From NCBI GenBank assembly GCA_030145385.1, contig JAQYVU010000009.1, positions 1-64,000 of the forward strand: a stretch of 64,000 nt of DNA, read 5' to 3'. The position numbers and the translations under genes are program-made. Numbering within the stretch: position 1 is the first letter of the stretch; every line of letters begins with the position of its first letter. Below the pieces are notes generated by a model. It did not search any database. It saw only the letters and a list, made by a program, of their open reading frames with translations, and was not told the DNA's origin. Source of the DNA: Desulfococcaceae bacterium (GTDB taxonomy: Bacteria; Desulfobacterota; Desulfobacteria; Desulfobacterales; Desulfosalsimonadaceae). Below, one piece after another: positions 16,928 to 26,037 of the stretch.

Positions 16928-17437
16928 ATGAAGATTTCTTCTCGATTTTTACTGCTAACCAGTTGTTTTTCGATGATGGTTTTATGCCTGGTTGCCTGTG
17001 AAAAGAAAAAAGAAGCTAAGCTTGAGGTGACACAACAGTCGTTTACGTTGCGTCAGTTCAGTGATAATGGATGGACAATCGATGCAACCGGAAAAATAAA
17101 AAATGTCGGTGAGGTGGATGTCAAAAGAGTGGCCGTTACCGGTAAATGTAAAACCTGCGTGCAGGTGTGGGTTCCGCAAAAGTGGTTTGTTGCCACTGAA
17201 AGTGAAGATATCAGTGTCTCGGACAAGGAAGAGATTGTTGAGTCCATCGGGGCTGGTGACGAAAAATATGACTTTGACCAGGTCGATGTCATCGGATATA
17301 TTTCAGCAGGAAATGAAGAAGCGTTTCAGGCCAAAGAAATTGCGTATTTTTATACTCAGTCTGCCGATCAGGAGCCGGATCCAATGCCGTCTGAACTTGA
17401 CATAATCATCAAATCTTTTGAAACAGTTGATAAATAA
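16928..17437 (+). CDS. Small lipoprotein, tandem family copy 5 with internal insertion
   Basis: At 169 residues this is the longest and most divergent copy. Lipobox LVAC is followed by EKKKEAKLEVTQQSFTLRQ and the core GKIKNVGEVDVKRVAVTG with CKTC. After the conserved Trp an extra stretch of about 20 residues (IVESIGAGDEKYDFDQV) resembles the following IGYISAGNEEAF segment, as if that strand-loop unit had been duplicated. It ends DIIIKSFETVD like the others. It converges on the CoA-ligase-like gene with only 4 bases between the stop codons. Confidence 0.8.
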   Translation: MKISSRFLLLTSCFSMMVLCLVACEKKKEAKLEVTQQSFTLRQFSDNGWTIDATGKIKNVGEVDVKRVAVTGKCKTCVQVWVPQKWFVATESEDISVSDKEEIVESIGAGDEKYDFDQVDVIGYISAGNEEAFQAKEIAYFYTQSADQEPDPMPSELDIIIKSFETVDK

Positions 17438-17441
17438 AAAT

Positions 17442-18695
17442 CTAAATCATACTTTTTTCTTTAAGACGAATCGCCACCGGGATCCCGATATTTTCTAAAA
17501 GATTTTTCTCAGCGTTCTGAATTAAGGCTTCCAGTTCTTTTATCTCATCGGAAAAGATCGCGTCATTGACCGGTATCCAGACTTCAATATATTTTTTTTC
17601 GTCCCGCTTTTTGATTAAAAATTTTGCGGCATCGGATGGGAGATCCAGCAGCGATTGAATTGAAAGCTGTATCTGTTTTTTGTGAACTTTGACACCATCG
17701 ATATTGATCAGGTCATCCGTGCGATCACCCAGCCACTCGATGCGGCAAAGCGTTCTACCGCAGGGGCACGGGACATTGATAATTCTTGCTTTATCGCCTG
17801 TTTTAAATCGAATCAGCGGAAATGCCCGGGTTGTCAGTGTTGTCAGCACCAGTTCACCAAACCGTCCTTCCGGCAGGGCTTTGCCGGTCTCCGGATCGAT
17901 GATTTCAGGCAAAAAATGATCTTCATTTATATGAAGGCCTTCATGGGCATCACATTCAAATGCGATTGCGGGTCCCGGAACCTCACTGAGCCCGTAATGA
18001 GTCCAGGCATTAACATGCAGGTCTTGTTCCAGTGATCGACGGTCGTCTATCGCTATAGCTTCCCCGATAAGGATTAATGTCTTTAATCCAAAGGCATTGG
18101 TATTGATTTCATTTTTACGGACATAGTTAGCCAGCTGGAGCGCAGAAGACGGGGTTGTGATGAGCACGGAAGGTTTGTAGTCCCTGAGCACCATCAGTTT
18201 CTTTTCAATGGACATGGGCGTATGCGGAATAACACTGGCTTCAATTGCTTCAGCGCCGTTTTTATAATCCCGTCCCCAGTTTGCCAGTCCCGGATTTAAA
18301 GTGATTTGAAGAATATCATGGGCAGTGACGTCGGATGCCTGAAGCGCTCTTGCCAGAATGGACTGCCAGTTTGAAAGATCCTGGGGGGTATATCCGCTGA
18401 CGGTTGGGCTGTGGGTGGTTCCTGGCGCGGTATGAATCCGGACAATATCCCGAAGGGGCACAGCAAAAAGATTATACGGATAGTTCTCGCTGATGTTCTG
18501 GCGTTCCATAAACGGCAGCCGGGCAATATCCGACAGATTTTCAATTTGAGACAGATCAATGCCCATTTCCTTGAATCGTTTCTTATGAAAAGGAACATTA
18601 CGGTATGCCCGGTTTAATGTGCTTTGAAGGCGTTCCAGCTGAAGCTGGTTCTTTTCTTCAGAGTTCATACGAATAAAGTCATCATTTATCATCAT
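17442..18695 (-). CDS. Divergent phenylacetate-CoA ligase (PaaK)-like protein
   Basis: The product is about 417 residues and matches PaaK-type adenylate-forming ligases along its length: DIARLPFMERQNISENYPYN, HYGLSEVPGPAIAFECDAHEG, and LVLTTLTTRAFPLIRFKTGD ahead of a Cys-rich CPCGRTLCR. The core phosphate-binding motif is altered: SSGTTGxP of true ligases reads APGTTHSP. Activity is therefore uncertain. ATG 18695 follows GGAGA and overlaps the livF end by 14 bases, so it belongs to the transporter operon. It may be a neofunctionalised paralogue of the ligase at 24338-25639. Confidence 0.8.
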   Translation of the reverse strand: MMINDDFIRMNSEEKNQLQLERLQSTLNRAYRNVPFHKKRFKEMGIDLSQIENLSDIARLPFMERQNISENYPYNLFAVPLRDIVRIHTAPGTTHSPTVSGYTPQDLSNWQSILARALQASDVTAHDILQITLNPGLANWGRDYKNGAEAIEASVIPHTPMSIEKKLMVLRDYKPSVLITTPSSALQLANYVRKNEINTNAFGLKTLILIGEAIAIDDRRSLEQDLHVNAWTHYGLSEVPGPAIAFECDAHEGLHINEDHFLPEIIDPETGKALPEGRFGELVLTTLTTRAFPLIRFKTGDKARIINVPCPCGRTLCRIEWLGDRTDDLINIDGVKVHKKQIQLSIQSLLDLPSDAAKFLIKKRDEKKYIEVWIPVNDAIFSDEIKELEALIQNAEKNLLENIGIPVAIRLKEKSMI

Positions 18696-19422
18696 AAAAT
18701 TCTCCGTAATCTTTGCCAAGGTAAGCTCTTTTGACCTCCTGATCCGCCAGAAGCTCTGAAGCCCGCCCCTGGAGGACCACTGTGCCGGTTTCGAAAACAT
18801 AGCCGTAATCGGCTATCTGGAGCGCGGCCTGAGCATTCTGCTCAACAAGGAGTATGGTTATTCCTTCTTCTCTCAATGTTTCCAAAGTCCGGAAGATTTT
18901 TTCAACAATCAGCGGTGCCAGCCCCATGGACGGTTCGTCTAAAAGGAGCAGTTTGGGATGTGACATGAGCGCGCGGCCGATTGCGAGCATCTGCTGTTCG
19001 CCGCCTGAAAGTGTTCCGGCCGCCTGTTTTGCACGTTGTCCTAAAATGGGAAACAGTTCCAGAATTTTCTCAAGAGTCTGTTTCACCGCAGCATGCTGTC
19101 GTTTTCGATACATGGTGTAGGCGCCGAGCTTCAGGTTATCCAGGACGCTGATGGGCGGAAAAATTAAACGGCCTTCCGGTACAAGGCTGATTCCATGTTT
19201 GACAACAGCCGGGGGATCAAATCCTTTAAGGGGGATGCCTTCAAAGGTGATTTCGCCTTCCCATCCCGGCAGCAATCCGCAGATGGCTTCAAGAAGCGTG
19301 CTTTTTCCGGAACCGTTTGCTCCGATTAATGTAATGATCTGGCTTTTTTTAACTGAAAGACTGACCCCTTTGACGGCCATTATCCGACCATAGTAGCATT
19401 TCAGGTTTCTGATTCTCAGCAT
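18682..19422 (-). CDS. livF: Branched-chain amino acid-type ABC transporter ATPase LivF
   Basis: This 246-residue ATPase has Walker A GANGSGKST, signature LSGGEQQML, Walker B LLLLDEPSMGLAP and the switch His region VEQNAQAA. PSMGLAP and VEQNA are typical of LivF rather than LivG. It energises uptake of a small carboxylate or amino acid across the inner membrane with the other Liv subunits encoded just upstream. Its 3' end overlaps the ligase-like gene, indicating co-transcription. Confidence 0.93.
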   Translation of the reverse strand: MLRIRNLKCYYGRIMAVKGVSLSVKKSQIITLIGANGSGKSTLLEAICGLLPGWEGEITFEGIPLKGFDPPAVVKHGISLVPEGRLIFPPISVLDNLKLGAYTMYRKRQHAAVKQTLEKILELFPILGQRAKQAAGTLSGGEQQMLAIGRALMSHPKLLLLDEPSMGLAPLIVEKIFRTLETLREEGITILLVEQNAQAALQIADYGYVFETGTVVLQGRASELLADQEVKRAYLGKDYGEFYDDK

Positions 19423-19524
19423 GTTCTTATTATCATTAAAATGTTAATGTCTATGTTCAGGCAATAAGAAGCCTCTCACCTTTCATAAATGCCGGATTGC
19501 GCTCTATGAGCTAATCCAGCCTGC

Positions 19525-19573
19525 GTCTTCCGTCTTCCGTCTTCCGTCTTCCACCTTCAGTCTTCAGTCTTCT
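19525..19573. repeat. Heptanucleotide tandem repeat at the end of livG
   Basis: Seven consecutive 7-base units: four exact GTCTTCC, then ACCTTCA, GTCTTCA and GTCTTCT. The last units overlap the C-terminal codons of livG (stop at 19557). A related but shorter CTTCAGC-type array lies at 22447-22474, at the end of the substrate-binding protein gene. Confidence 0.75.
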
Positions 19574-20345
19574 TCCCCGCTGTCCCTAAGTAAGCTGCAA
19601 TTACTTTTTCATCCGCCTGAACGGTCCTCGGGGTGCCCTGGGCTATTTTTTCCCCCTGATCCAGAACCACAATCCAGTCGGAAATTTCCATTGTCAGGCT
19701 CATATCATGTTCCACTAGAAGGACGGTCACTCCCTGTTCACGGATTTTTTTGATTAAATCACCCAACTGCATGGTTTCTACAATGTTTAAGCCGGCTGCA
19801 GGTTCATCCAGCAGCAGCAGTTTGGGACGAGATGCCAGGGCTCGCGCTATTTCCAGCAGACGCTGCCAGCCAAACGGAAGGTCTCCGCTTGTTTTATCCG
19901 CATGCCCGTTCAGTCCGACAAAGTCAAGCAGCTCCATGGCAAATTGGTGGGCTTTTTTTTCTTCACCAGCGACCCATGGAAAGCGCAGGATGCTGCCCCA
20001 CATACCGCACCGCGTCCGTGTGTGCTGACCGACCAAAATATTTTCCAATACGGTCATGCTTTCAAACAGTTCAACGTTTTGAAAGGTTCTTGAAATGCCT
20101 ATATCAACCAGCGTATGGGGCTTTTTATTTTTTATACCGGTTCCGCTAAATACGATTTTGCCTTTGTCCACCGGAAAAACCCCGGAGATCAGGTTGAAAA
20201 GGGTTGTCTTGCCGGCGCCGTTCGGGCCGATCAGGCCGGTAATGGATCCGGGATTGAGCGAAAACGTGATATCGCTCAGTGCCTGAACGCCGCCAAAGGC
20301 CTTAAAAACAGTTTTGATTTCAAGTAAAGGAAGTTCAGTGGTCAT
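19557..20345 (-). CDS. livG: Branched-chain amino acid-type ABC transporter ATPase LivG
   Basis: The product is about 262 residues. Walker A GPNGAGKTT, a long LivG-type insert (VGQHTRTR...), a modified signature (SGDLPFGWQRLLEIARAL), Walker B LLLLDEPAAGLN and VEHDMSLTMEISD identify LivG. ATG 20345 is preferred (TTELPLLEIK); an in-frame ATG at 20366 is an alternative. Either start overlaps the end of livM, typical of a translationally coupled operon. Its C-terminal codons run into a heptanucleotide repeat, so the tail may vary between strains. Confidence 0.93.
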   Translation of the reverse strand: MTTELPLLEIKTVFKAFGGVQALSDITFSLNPGSITGLIGPNGAGKTTLFNLISGVFPVDKGKIVFSGTGIKNKKPHTLVDIGISRTFQNVELFESMTVLENILVGQHTRTRCGMWGSILRFPWVAGEEKKAHQFAMELLDFVGLNGHADKTSGDLPFGWQRLLEIARALASRPKLLLLDEPAAGLNIVETMQLGDLIKKIREQGVTVLLVEHDMSLTMEISDWIVVLDQGEKIAQGTPRTVQADEKVIAAYLGTAGKKTED

Positions 20346-21294
20346 TTTTTTTATTGGCCCGTTCATAAATATCTAAAAGGCCCCGGGTCAATCCCCTGGG
20401 GAGAAAAATCATTACAATCATGAGAATGAGTCCATAAACTACCATTTCAAATTCGGAAAAAGCATGAAGCCATTCCGGCAGAAGTGTCAGCAGCGATGCC
20501 CCGAGAAGGGAACCCCAGATACTGGCCATGCCGCCGATGACTACCATGGTGACCATTCGGATGGAGGCGATAAAACTGAATGTACCCGGACTGATAAAAA
20601 ATACCAGGTGGGCATATAAAAAGCCGGCCAGGGCACTGAAAGCCGCACTGAGTACAAAGACCTGGAGTTTAAGTTTTCGTGTATCAACCCCGACGGCGGA
20701 TGCCGCTTTTTCACCATCATGGATTGCACGCAAAGCCCTGCCGATTCGAGAGTCGATGATGCGTTGACAGATAATAAAGCTGGTGAGAACAAATCCCCAG
20801 ACCAGGAAAAAATAATTCCGGCCGGAAGAAAATGAAACCGGACCTAATTCCAGGGTCGGAATGCCGATAAAACCGGACGCCCCGCCGGTGACACTGCTCC
20901 ATTCCCTGAACAGAATATTAACAATCATTCCAAAACCCAGTGTCCCCATACCCAGGTAATATCCTGACAGTTTAAGGGTCGGGATACCGACAATGTAGGC
21001 CACAATCATCGCTGCAGCAATGGCGGCCGGCAGTGCCAACCAGGGAGACAAATTATAATGGACGGTTAAAATAGCTGTGCCGTAGGCGCCAATGCCGAAA
21101 AAAGCGGCATGCCCGAGGGAAATCTGACCGGCATAGCCCATCAGCATATTCAGTCCGAGCGCCAGCAGGGTGTTGATGCCGATAAAGGTGAGCACCTGAA
21201 TGTAATACGGATTTTCAATGGTATAACCTGCCAGTATAATCAGCAGTGAAAAAACCGCATAGCAGATTCTGTTTCGGGTCTGGTGGTTGTTCAT
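20335..21294 (-). CDS. livM: Branched-chain amino acid-type ABC permease LivM
   Basis: This 319-residue inner-membrane permease has about nine hydrophobic segments. Family marks are NTLLALGLNMLMGYAGQISL with GHAAFFGIGAYGTA, and MVTMVVIGGMASIWGSLLGA near the C-terminus. It pairs with LivH to form the translocation channel of the importer. It sits between livH and livG in the standard order. The start codon has only a weak ribosome binding site. Confidence 0.93.
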   Translation of the reverse strand: MNNHQTRNRICYAVFSLLIILAGYTIENPYYIQVLTFIGINTLLALGLNMLMGYAGQISLGHAAFFGIGAYGTAILTVHYNLSPWLALPAAIAAAMIVAYIVGIPTLKLSGYYLGMGTLGFGMIVNILFREWSSVTGGASGFIGIPTLELGPVSFSSGRNYFFLVWGFVLTSFIICQRIIDSRIGRALRAIHDGEKAASAVGVDTRKLKLQVFVLSAAFSALAGFLYAHLVFFISPGTFSFIASIRMVTMVVIGGMASIWGSLLGASLLTLLPEWLHAFSEFEMVVYGLILMIVMIFLPRGLTRGLLDIYERANKKNDH

Positions 21295-21442
21295 TATTTG
21301 TTTATATCGTGTAAAGTGTTAAATCGGTTTAGTGTTAATGACTCGTTATGCATTTTCAGCCGATAATTATATCTTTTCCTCGAATGATATATTATAGGCG
21401 ATATTTGGCTTTTTACTTCAGCCTTATACATTCTGCCGCCCC

Positions 21443-22321
21443 TTAAAACCGGTTCGCATCCGCAGAACTGATAATGCCGCCGGGCCTTACGTAAAGAATA
21501 AATAAAAGCAGTACAAAAGCGGTGGCATCCTTTAGCCCTGAAGAAACAAATCCAACGCCGAGGGCTTCGAGTATGCCGAGGAGAAATCCGCCGATCAGCG
21601 CACCCCAGAGACTGCCGAGACCGCCCAGCATGGCGGCGCAGAATCCTTTCAAGCCAAGCATTGTTCCCATATCATAACTGCTCATGGTAATCGGTGCGAT
21701 AATTACACCGGCCAGCCCCCCCATGGCAGTGCTCAAGCCAAAAGCCAGCATAACCATTAATTTGGAAGGAATCCCGACAATCCAGGCCGCCCGTTTACTG
21801 ATGGCATTGGCTTCCATCGCTTTTCCGGTTAAAGTTTTTTTATAAAACAGCTGCAGGCCCACTGAGGCGACCAGAAAAATTACAATGATCCAGATGCTTT
21901 GGGAAAGCAGTTTGGCGCCGGCGATATCCAGTGGCGGGTGAGACGAAAAAGAGGGAATACTGTAAGCGTCCTTGCCCCAGATGATCATCCCAAGACCCCT
22001 TAAAAAAATAGATGCTCCGACAGTAATTATTATCAATACAATAGGTTCGGGATGCTTGACCGAACGAATGGCAAGGCGTTCAAACACCAGGCCGGCAATA
22101 GCGACGCATATGATGGTCAGGATAATTGCCGGCACCAGCGGCAGATGCATGGAACCGAAAAAAGTTACCATACAAAGAGAGCCCAGCATAACAAACTCAC
22201 CGTGCGCAAAATTGATGAGATCCGTCGAGTTGTAGAGCATGGAAAAGCCAATGGCGATGACGGCATAAATCGCGCCGTTGGTAATCCCGGAAAATAAATA
22301 CTGGAGTATTTCTTGCATGAT
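21443..22321 (-). CDS. livH: Branched-chain amino acid-type ABC permease LivH
   Basis: The product is about 292 residues. GAIYAVIAIGFSMLYNSTDL with INFAHGEFVMLG near the N-terminus and KGFCAAMLGGLGSLWGALIGG later are LivH signatures. The start is placed at MQEILQYLFSGITNG, the usual LivH opening; in-frame ATGs at 22333 and 22366 would add up to 15 residues. It forms the membrane channel with LivM. A gap of about 150 bases separates it from livM. Confidence 0.92.
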   Translation of the reverse strand: MMQEILQYLFSGITNGAIYAVIAIGFSMLYNSTDLINFAHGEFVMLGSLCMVTFFGSMHLPLVPAIILTIICVAIAGLVFERLAIRSVKHPEPIVLIIITVGASIFLRGLGMIIWGKDAYSIPSFSSHPPLDIAGAKLLSQSIWIIVIFLVASVGLQLFYKKTLTGKAMEANAISKRAAWIVGIPSKLMVMLAFGLSTAMGGLAGVIIAPITMSSYDMGTMLGLKGFCAAMLGGLGSLWGALIGGFLLGILEALGVGFVSSGLKDATAFVLLLFILYVRPGGIISSADANRF

Positions 22322-22476
22322 CGATTGGTCCATTGCATGTAATTCCGGCCATGGAATCAATTCCATGGCCGGTGAAATATCAAAATTTTTTTATATGAAA
22401 CCTGAAGATTCTAACACTTTTTGTTTGAAACAAGCGGTTTCGGTTTCTTCAGCCTTCACTCTTCAGCCTGAACCCC

Positions 22477-23646
22477 TTATTTTAATAATTCCCATGTACC
22501 GTCTTTAATTTTTACCATCACAAAAGCTTCCGGGCTCAGACCGTTATGGTCGGTTTTGCTGAAGTTGAAAATACCGCTGACGCCCACATGATTTTTTGTG
22601 TTTTCAATTGCTTCACGGATTTTTTCTTTATCCCCGTTACTGTTTTTAAGTGCTGCTGCCAGTATTTTCACCGCATCATATGCATATCCGCCAAATCCGG
22701 ACACCGATGTGGCGTATTTTTTTTCATACTCACTAATGTAGACATTGAGAACTTCTTTTTGGGGATCGCTGTCCGGAAGAAGGCCGGCGACCAGAATCTT
22801 TCCGGTGGGCAGCATGATGCCTTCAGCAGCCGATCCGGCCAGTTCAATAAATTTGGGAGAGGCAACGCCATGACTCTGGTAAAGGGGAATGTCCAGGCCC
22901 AGCTGCTGAATGTTTTTTGCCAGCACCGCAGGACCGGGGTTTGTTCCCCAGCAAACAATCGCTTCCGGGTTATCCTGACGGATTTTTGTTAACTGGGCCG
23001 TCATATCCGTGTCTTTAGCGCCGTATGTTTCTGATTTTGTAACCGCTAAGCCGGAACCTGCCGCCTGGGCAATGAGTTGCTCTTTTCCGCTTTCACCAAA
23101 TGCATTGCCAACAGAAATAATACCGATTTTTTTGGTGTTTTTTGCTTTTAAATTTTCATAAATTGCAGCAACCGCCAGAATATCACTTTGAGCGGTTTTA
23201 AATACCCAGGGGTCGATCGGGGCAACGATTTTATTGCCGGCCGCACAGCTGATAAACGGAATTTTCGCTTTCTGGATCATGGGCATGACTGCCAGTGTCG
23301 TCGGGGTACGGCTGGGCCCGATAATTGCGATTACGTTGTCTTTGTTGATGAGTTTACTGACACCCATTACTGCTTTGGAAGGATCTCCTTCCGTGTCATA
23401 AATTACCGCTTCCAGCATATGCCCGTCAATACCGCCGGCGGCATTAATCTGCTCAACGACCAGTTCCATGGATTTTTTTTCAGGATCACCTAAAAAAGAG
23501 GCCGGGCCGGTTACGGCAAAAATACCGCCGATTTTAAAGGGCTTTTTTTCTGATGCGGAAAATGCGGGAGATGTGACCAGCAGGCTTGCGATGGCCATAA
23601 TCGATAAGATTAACATCATCGGACGGTATCGGTTGACTAATAACAT
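22477..23646 (-). CDS. Periplasmic substrate-binding protein of the Liv-type importer
   Basis: The product is about 389 residues. A signal peptide (cleavage near AFSASEKK) precedes a type I periplasmic-binding fold: PFKIGGIFAVTGPASFLGDP, then VEQINAAGGIDGHML, SRTPTTLAVMPM and GFGGYAYDAVKIL. ATG 23646 follows AAGGAGA; an in-frame ATG 42 bases upstream lacks a site. It delivers the ligand to LivHM. Ligand identity cannot be read from sequence, but CoA ligases at both ends of the operon suggest an aromatic or branched-chain acid. Confidence 0.92.
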   Translation of the reverse strand: MLLVNRYRPMMLILSIMAIASLLVTSPAFSASEKKPFKIGGIFAVTGPASFLGDPEKKSMELVVEQINAAGGIDGHMLEAVIYDTEGDPSKAVMGVSKLINKDNVIAIIGPSRTPTTLAVMPMIQKAKIPFISCAAGNKIVAPIDPWVFKTAQSDILAVAAIYENLKAKNTKKIGIISVGNAFGESGKEQLIAQAAGSGLAVTKSETYGAKDTDMTAQLTKIRQDNPEAIVCWGTNPGPAVLAKNIQQLGLDIPLYQSHGVASPKFIELAGSAAEGIMLPTGKILVAGLLPDSDPQKEVLNVYISEYEKKYATSVSGFGGYAYDAVKILAAALKNSNGDKEKIREAIENTKNHVGVSGIFNFSKTDHNGLSPEAFVMVKIKDGTWELLK

Positions 23647-23666
23647 AATTTTTCTCCTTTTTAATT

Positions 23667-23791
23667 GATGGCTTCGTAAAAAGTCCAAATTCTGTGTTGC
23701 ACTGCATTCTTCGTCACTTTAAAGTAGGTTCGCTACATCTCATGTCTCTGAATTTGTGCGCCTTGAATTTGGAGCTTTTTTCTTTGCCATC
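23667..23791. repeat. Palindromic intergenic element A (MITE/REP-like)
   Basis: A 125-base element has imperfect terminal inverted repeats: GATGGCTTCGTAAAAAGTCC with AAATTC on the left, and GAATTTGGAGCTTTTT ending CTTTGCCATC on the right. Its core reads GTTGCACTGCATTCTTCGTC and then GTAGGTTCGCTACATCTCATG. It lies just upstream of the binding-protein gene. It shares its architecture with elements at 33112-33270 and 51800-51903. Confidence 0.7.
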
Positions 23792-23878
23792 GGATTCTGA
23801 ATTTTTACAGGACCATTTAAAATTGATTGGTGAAAAAAAAATTATCGATGCTGCTTTAAAATCGGAATATGCGGTTTT

Positions 23879-24310
23879 TTAAAGCGTACTTAGTGAACTC
23901 CCGTTAACTACGGTGACGCTGTTATCCAATAACACCTTTATGGCTTCTTCGGTTTGATCAAACCTGAAAATCATGATGGCCTTATCACCGCTTTGCTGGA
24001 TAAAGGCATACATATATTCAACATTGATTCCGGCGTTTTTAAGAATGTCGAGAATTCTGTAGAGGCCGCCGGGGTTGTCATCCACTTTTACGGCAACAAC
24101 GCGTGTTTTTCGGACGGTAAATCCTGAATTTTTAAGCGCTTCTTCTGCTTTCGCATTGTCGTCTACAATTAATCTTAAAACACCGAAATCGGATGTGTCA
24201 GCCACGGCCAAAGCCCGGATATTGACACCGGCCTTTGCCAGGATGCCGGTAACATCAGACAGGCGACCTGCTTTATTTTCTATAAATATAGATATTTGTT
24301 CGGCTTGCAT
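23879..24310 (-). CDS. Double-ACT-domain regulatory protein
   Basis: This 143-residue protein is built of two ACT domains: EQISIFIENKAGRLSDVTGI with LAKAGVNIRALAVADT (about 4-70), and VVAVKVDDNPGGLYRILDIL with KNAGINVEYMYAF (about 72-140). ACT domains bind small ligands, usually amino acids. Proteins of this kind are commonly encoded beside paaK in anaerobes and probably sense an aromatic or branched-chain amino acid, modulating the ligase or transporter. AAGGAGG precedes the ATG. It lies 27 bases after the ligase gene. Confidence 0.88.
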   Translation of the reverse strand: MQAEQISIFIENKAGRLSDVTGILAKAGVNIRALAVADTSDFGVLRLIVDDNAKAEEALKNSGFTVRKTRVVAVKVDDNPGGLYRILDILKNAGINVEYMYAFIQQSGDKAIMIFRFDQTEEAIKVLLDNSVTVVNGSSLSTL

Positions 24311-24337
24311 GGAGTGCCTCCTTTATCTGAACAATTA

Positions 24338-25639
24338 TTAGATTTTACGATTATCGATTACCCGGGCTGCCTTGCCCTCACTGCGTGCAATGGATTTTGG
24401 CTCGGCAAGCTTGACCTTGGCAGAGACCCCAAGTGTTTCCTTGATGTCTTTTGAAATTTTATTTTCCAACTGCTGGAGCTGTTTGACTTCGTCGGAGAAT
24501 AATTTCTCATCGATTTCTACCCGGACCGTTAATGTGTCAAGGTTGTCTTTTCTGTCTACAACAAGCTGATAATGTGGTTCCACGCCTTCAACCTGCATGA
24601 GTACACTTTCAATTTGAGACGGAAATACATTGACGCCCCGGATGATCAGCATGTCGTCAGTTCTGCCGCTGACCTTGTTCATTCTTACATGGGTCCGGCC
24701 GCAAATACAGGGGTCCGGATTCAGGGTTGTAATATCACGGGTCCGGTAACGGATGATGGGAAAAGCTTCTTTTGTGATGGTGGTGAACACAAGTTCGCCG
24801 GTTTCACCGTAGGGGAGTGCTTCACCGGTATTTGGATTGATGATTTCCGGAATAAAATGGTCTTCAAAGATATGGAGTCCTTTTTTGGCTTCCAGGCATT
24901 CAATGGACACACCGGGTCCCATCACTTCGCTGAGCCCGTAAATATCAATGGCATCCATATTAAGTTTTCGTTCGATTTCTTCCCGCATATCCTCGGACCA
25001 TGGTTCCGCCCCGAAAATCCCTGCTTTAAAGTGCAGGTCCTTGAACGAAATACCCATTTCTTCGGCCGCTTCCGCCAGATGTAAGGTATAAGACGGTGTT
25101 GCGGTTAAAATCGTGGGTTTGAAGTCTCTCATGATAATGGCCTGGCGCTTGGTATTGCCGCCGGAAACCGGAATTACCGAGGCACCTAATTTTTCCGCGC
25201 CGTAATGGACTCCCAGGCCGCCTGTAAAAAGTCCGTACCCGTAGGCATTATGGATTATATCCCCGCGTGAGGCACCGGCAGCTGAAAGAGCGCGTGCCAT
25301 TAGCTCCGACCATGTATCAATGTCTCTTGCCGTATAACCGACAACCGTCGGCTGCCCGGTGGTTCCGGATGAGGCATGGATGCGAACCACGTTTGCCATG
25401 GGTACGGCAAACATGCCGAACGGATAATTATCCCTTAAATCCTGTTTGGTGGTGAAAGGGAGCCGCTCCATATCCTTCAGGGTTTTTATATCTCCGGGCA
25501 GAATGCCGGCATCATCAAGCTTTTTCTTATAAAATGGTACTGTCGCGTATACATGGGAAAGAACCGCCTGGAGCCTTTTGAGCTGAATGGATTCGAGCGC
25601 TTCCCTGGGCATCGTCTCATATTCAATGTTGAAAATCAT
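24338..25639 (-). CDS. paaK: Phenylacetate-CoA ligase
   Basis: This 433-residue adenylate-forming ligase has the phosphate-binding motif SSGTTGQPT (about residue 90), [34 protein letters not shown] and the C-terminal [20 protein letters not shown] with the hinge and Lys region. It activates phenylacetate or another aryl or branched acid to the CoA thioester with ATP. All core motifs are intact, unlike the paralogue at 17442-18695. A strong AAGGAGG precedes the ATG, and it is the first gene of the minus-strand ligase/ACT/Liv set. Confidence 0.93.
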   Translation of the reverse strand: MIFNIEYETMPREALESIQLKRLQAVLSHVYATVPFYKKKLDDAGILPGDIKTLKDMERLPFTTKQDLRDNYPFGMFAVPMANVVRIHASSGTTGQPTVVGYTARDIDTWSELMARALSAAGASRGDIIHNAYGYGLFTGGLGVHYGAEKLGASVIPVSGGNTKRQAIIMRDFKPTILTATPSYTLHLAEAAEEMGISFKDLHFKAGIFGAEPWSEDMREEIERKLNMDAIDIYGLSEVMGPGVSIECLEAKKGLHIFEDHFIPEIINPNTGEALPYGETGELVFTTITKEAFPIIRYRTRDITTLNPDPCICGRTHVRMNKVSGRTDDMLIIRGVNVFPSQIESVLMQVEGVEPHYQLVVDRKDNLDTLTVRVEIDEKLFSDEVKQLQQLENKISKDIKETLGVSAKVKLAEPKSIARSEGKAARVIDNRKI

Positions 25640-26037
25640 CCTTGCCTCCTTTTATCAAATTCCGTGCCGGAATATGATAATTTGATAAACTTGGTCAATT
25701 TAAACCGATCAATTTAGGTTATATGAAAATGGTCTGCATCCTTGTTTAAAATCAGAAACACTCATCATAAAAAAAGGCTGTAGGTGGTAAACCCCACAGC
25801 CTTTTAAGGCATATGCCACAGGGGTTCAGTTATCCGTCTCCCCATGGCGTTAAATTAATTTCAGTATCTGATTTGTTGTCGATCCATGGGAAGACTAGTT
25901 AAAAAAGAAAAAGTTTACCATGGCTCGTCTTCTGTAATTATTTTTTTTCATTATTCAGGTTCGGCTGGTTTGAATTAATTGTATTATAATTTATAATACA
26001 ATTAAACTGTTAGAATGAAATATGTCAAGCGAAAAGT
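25640..26037. other. Intergenic region between crotonase and the ligase operon
   Basis: About 400 AT-rich bases. It holds the terminator at 25769-25806 for the upstream crotonase gene and, nearer 25640, presumably the promoter of the paaK operon, which I cannot define. No coding sequence is evident. Confidence 0.5.
25769..25806 (-). terminator. Rho-independent terminator downstream of crotonase
   Basis: On the minus strand GGCTGTGGGGTTTACCACC is followed by TACAGCC and seven T. The GGCTGT/ACAGCC stem extends into flanking A/T pairs. It lies about 230 bases after the crotonase stop and insulates the ligase operon. Confidence 0.75.

Noticed and set aside
17442-18695. Calling the second PaaK-like gene a functional phenylacetate-CoA ligase
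   Set aside because: Its phosphate-binding loop departs from SSGTTG, so activity cannot be assumed; reported as divergent.
19525-19573. Possible CRISPR array
   Set aside because: The units are seven bases, contiguous and without spacers; no cas genes are present.
24572-25084. Plus-strand open frame of 170 codons within paaK
   Set aside because: Antisense to conserved ligase motifs, His/Phe-rich nonsense composition, no ribosome binding site.
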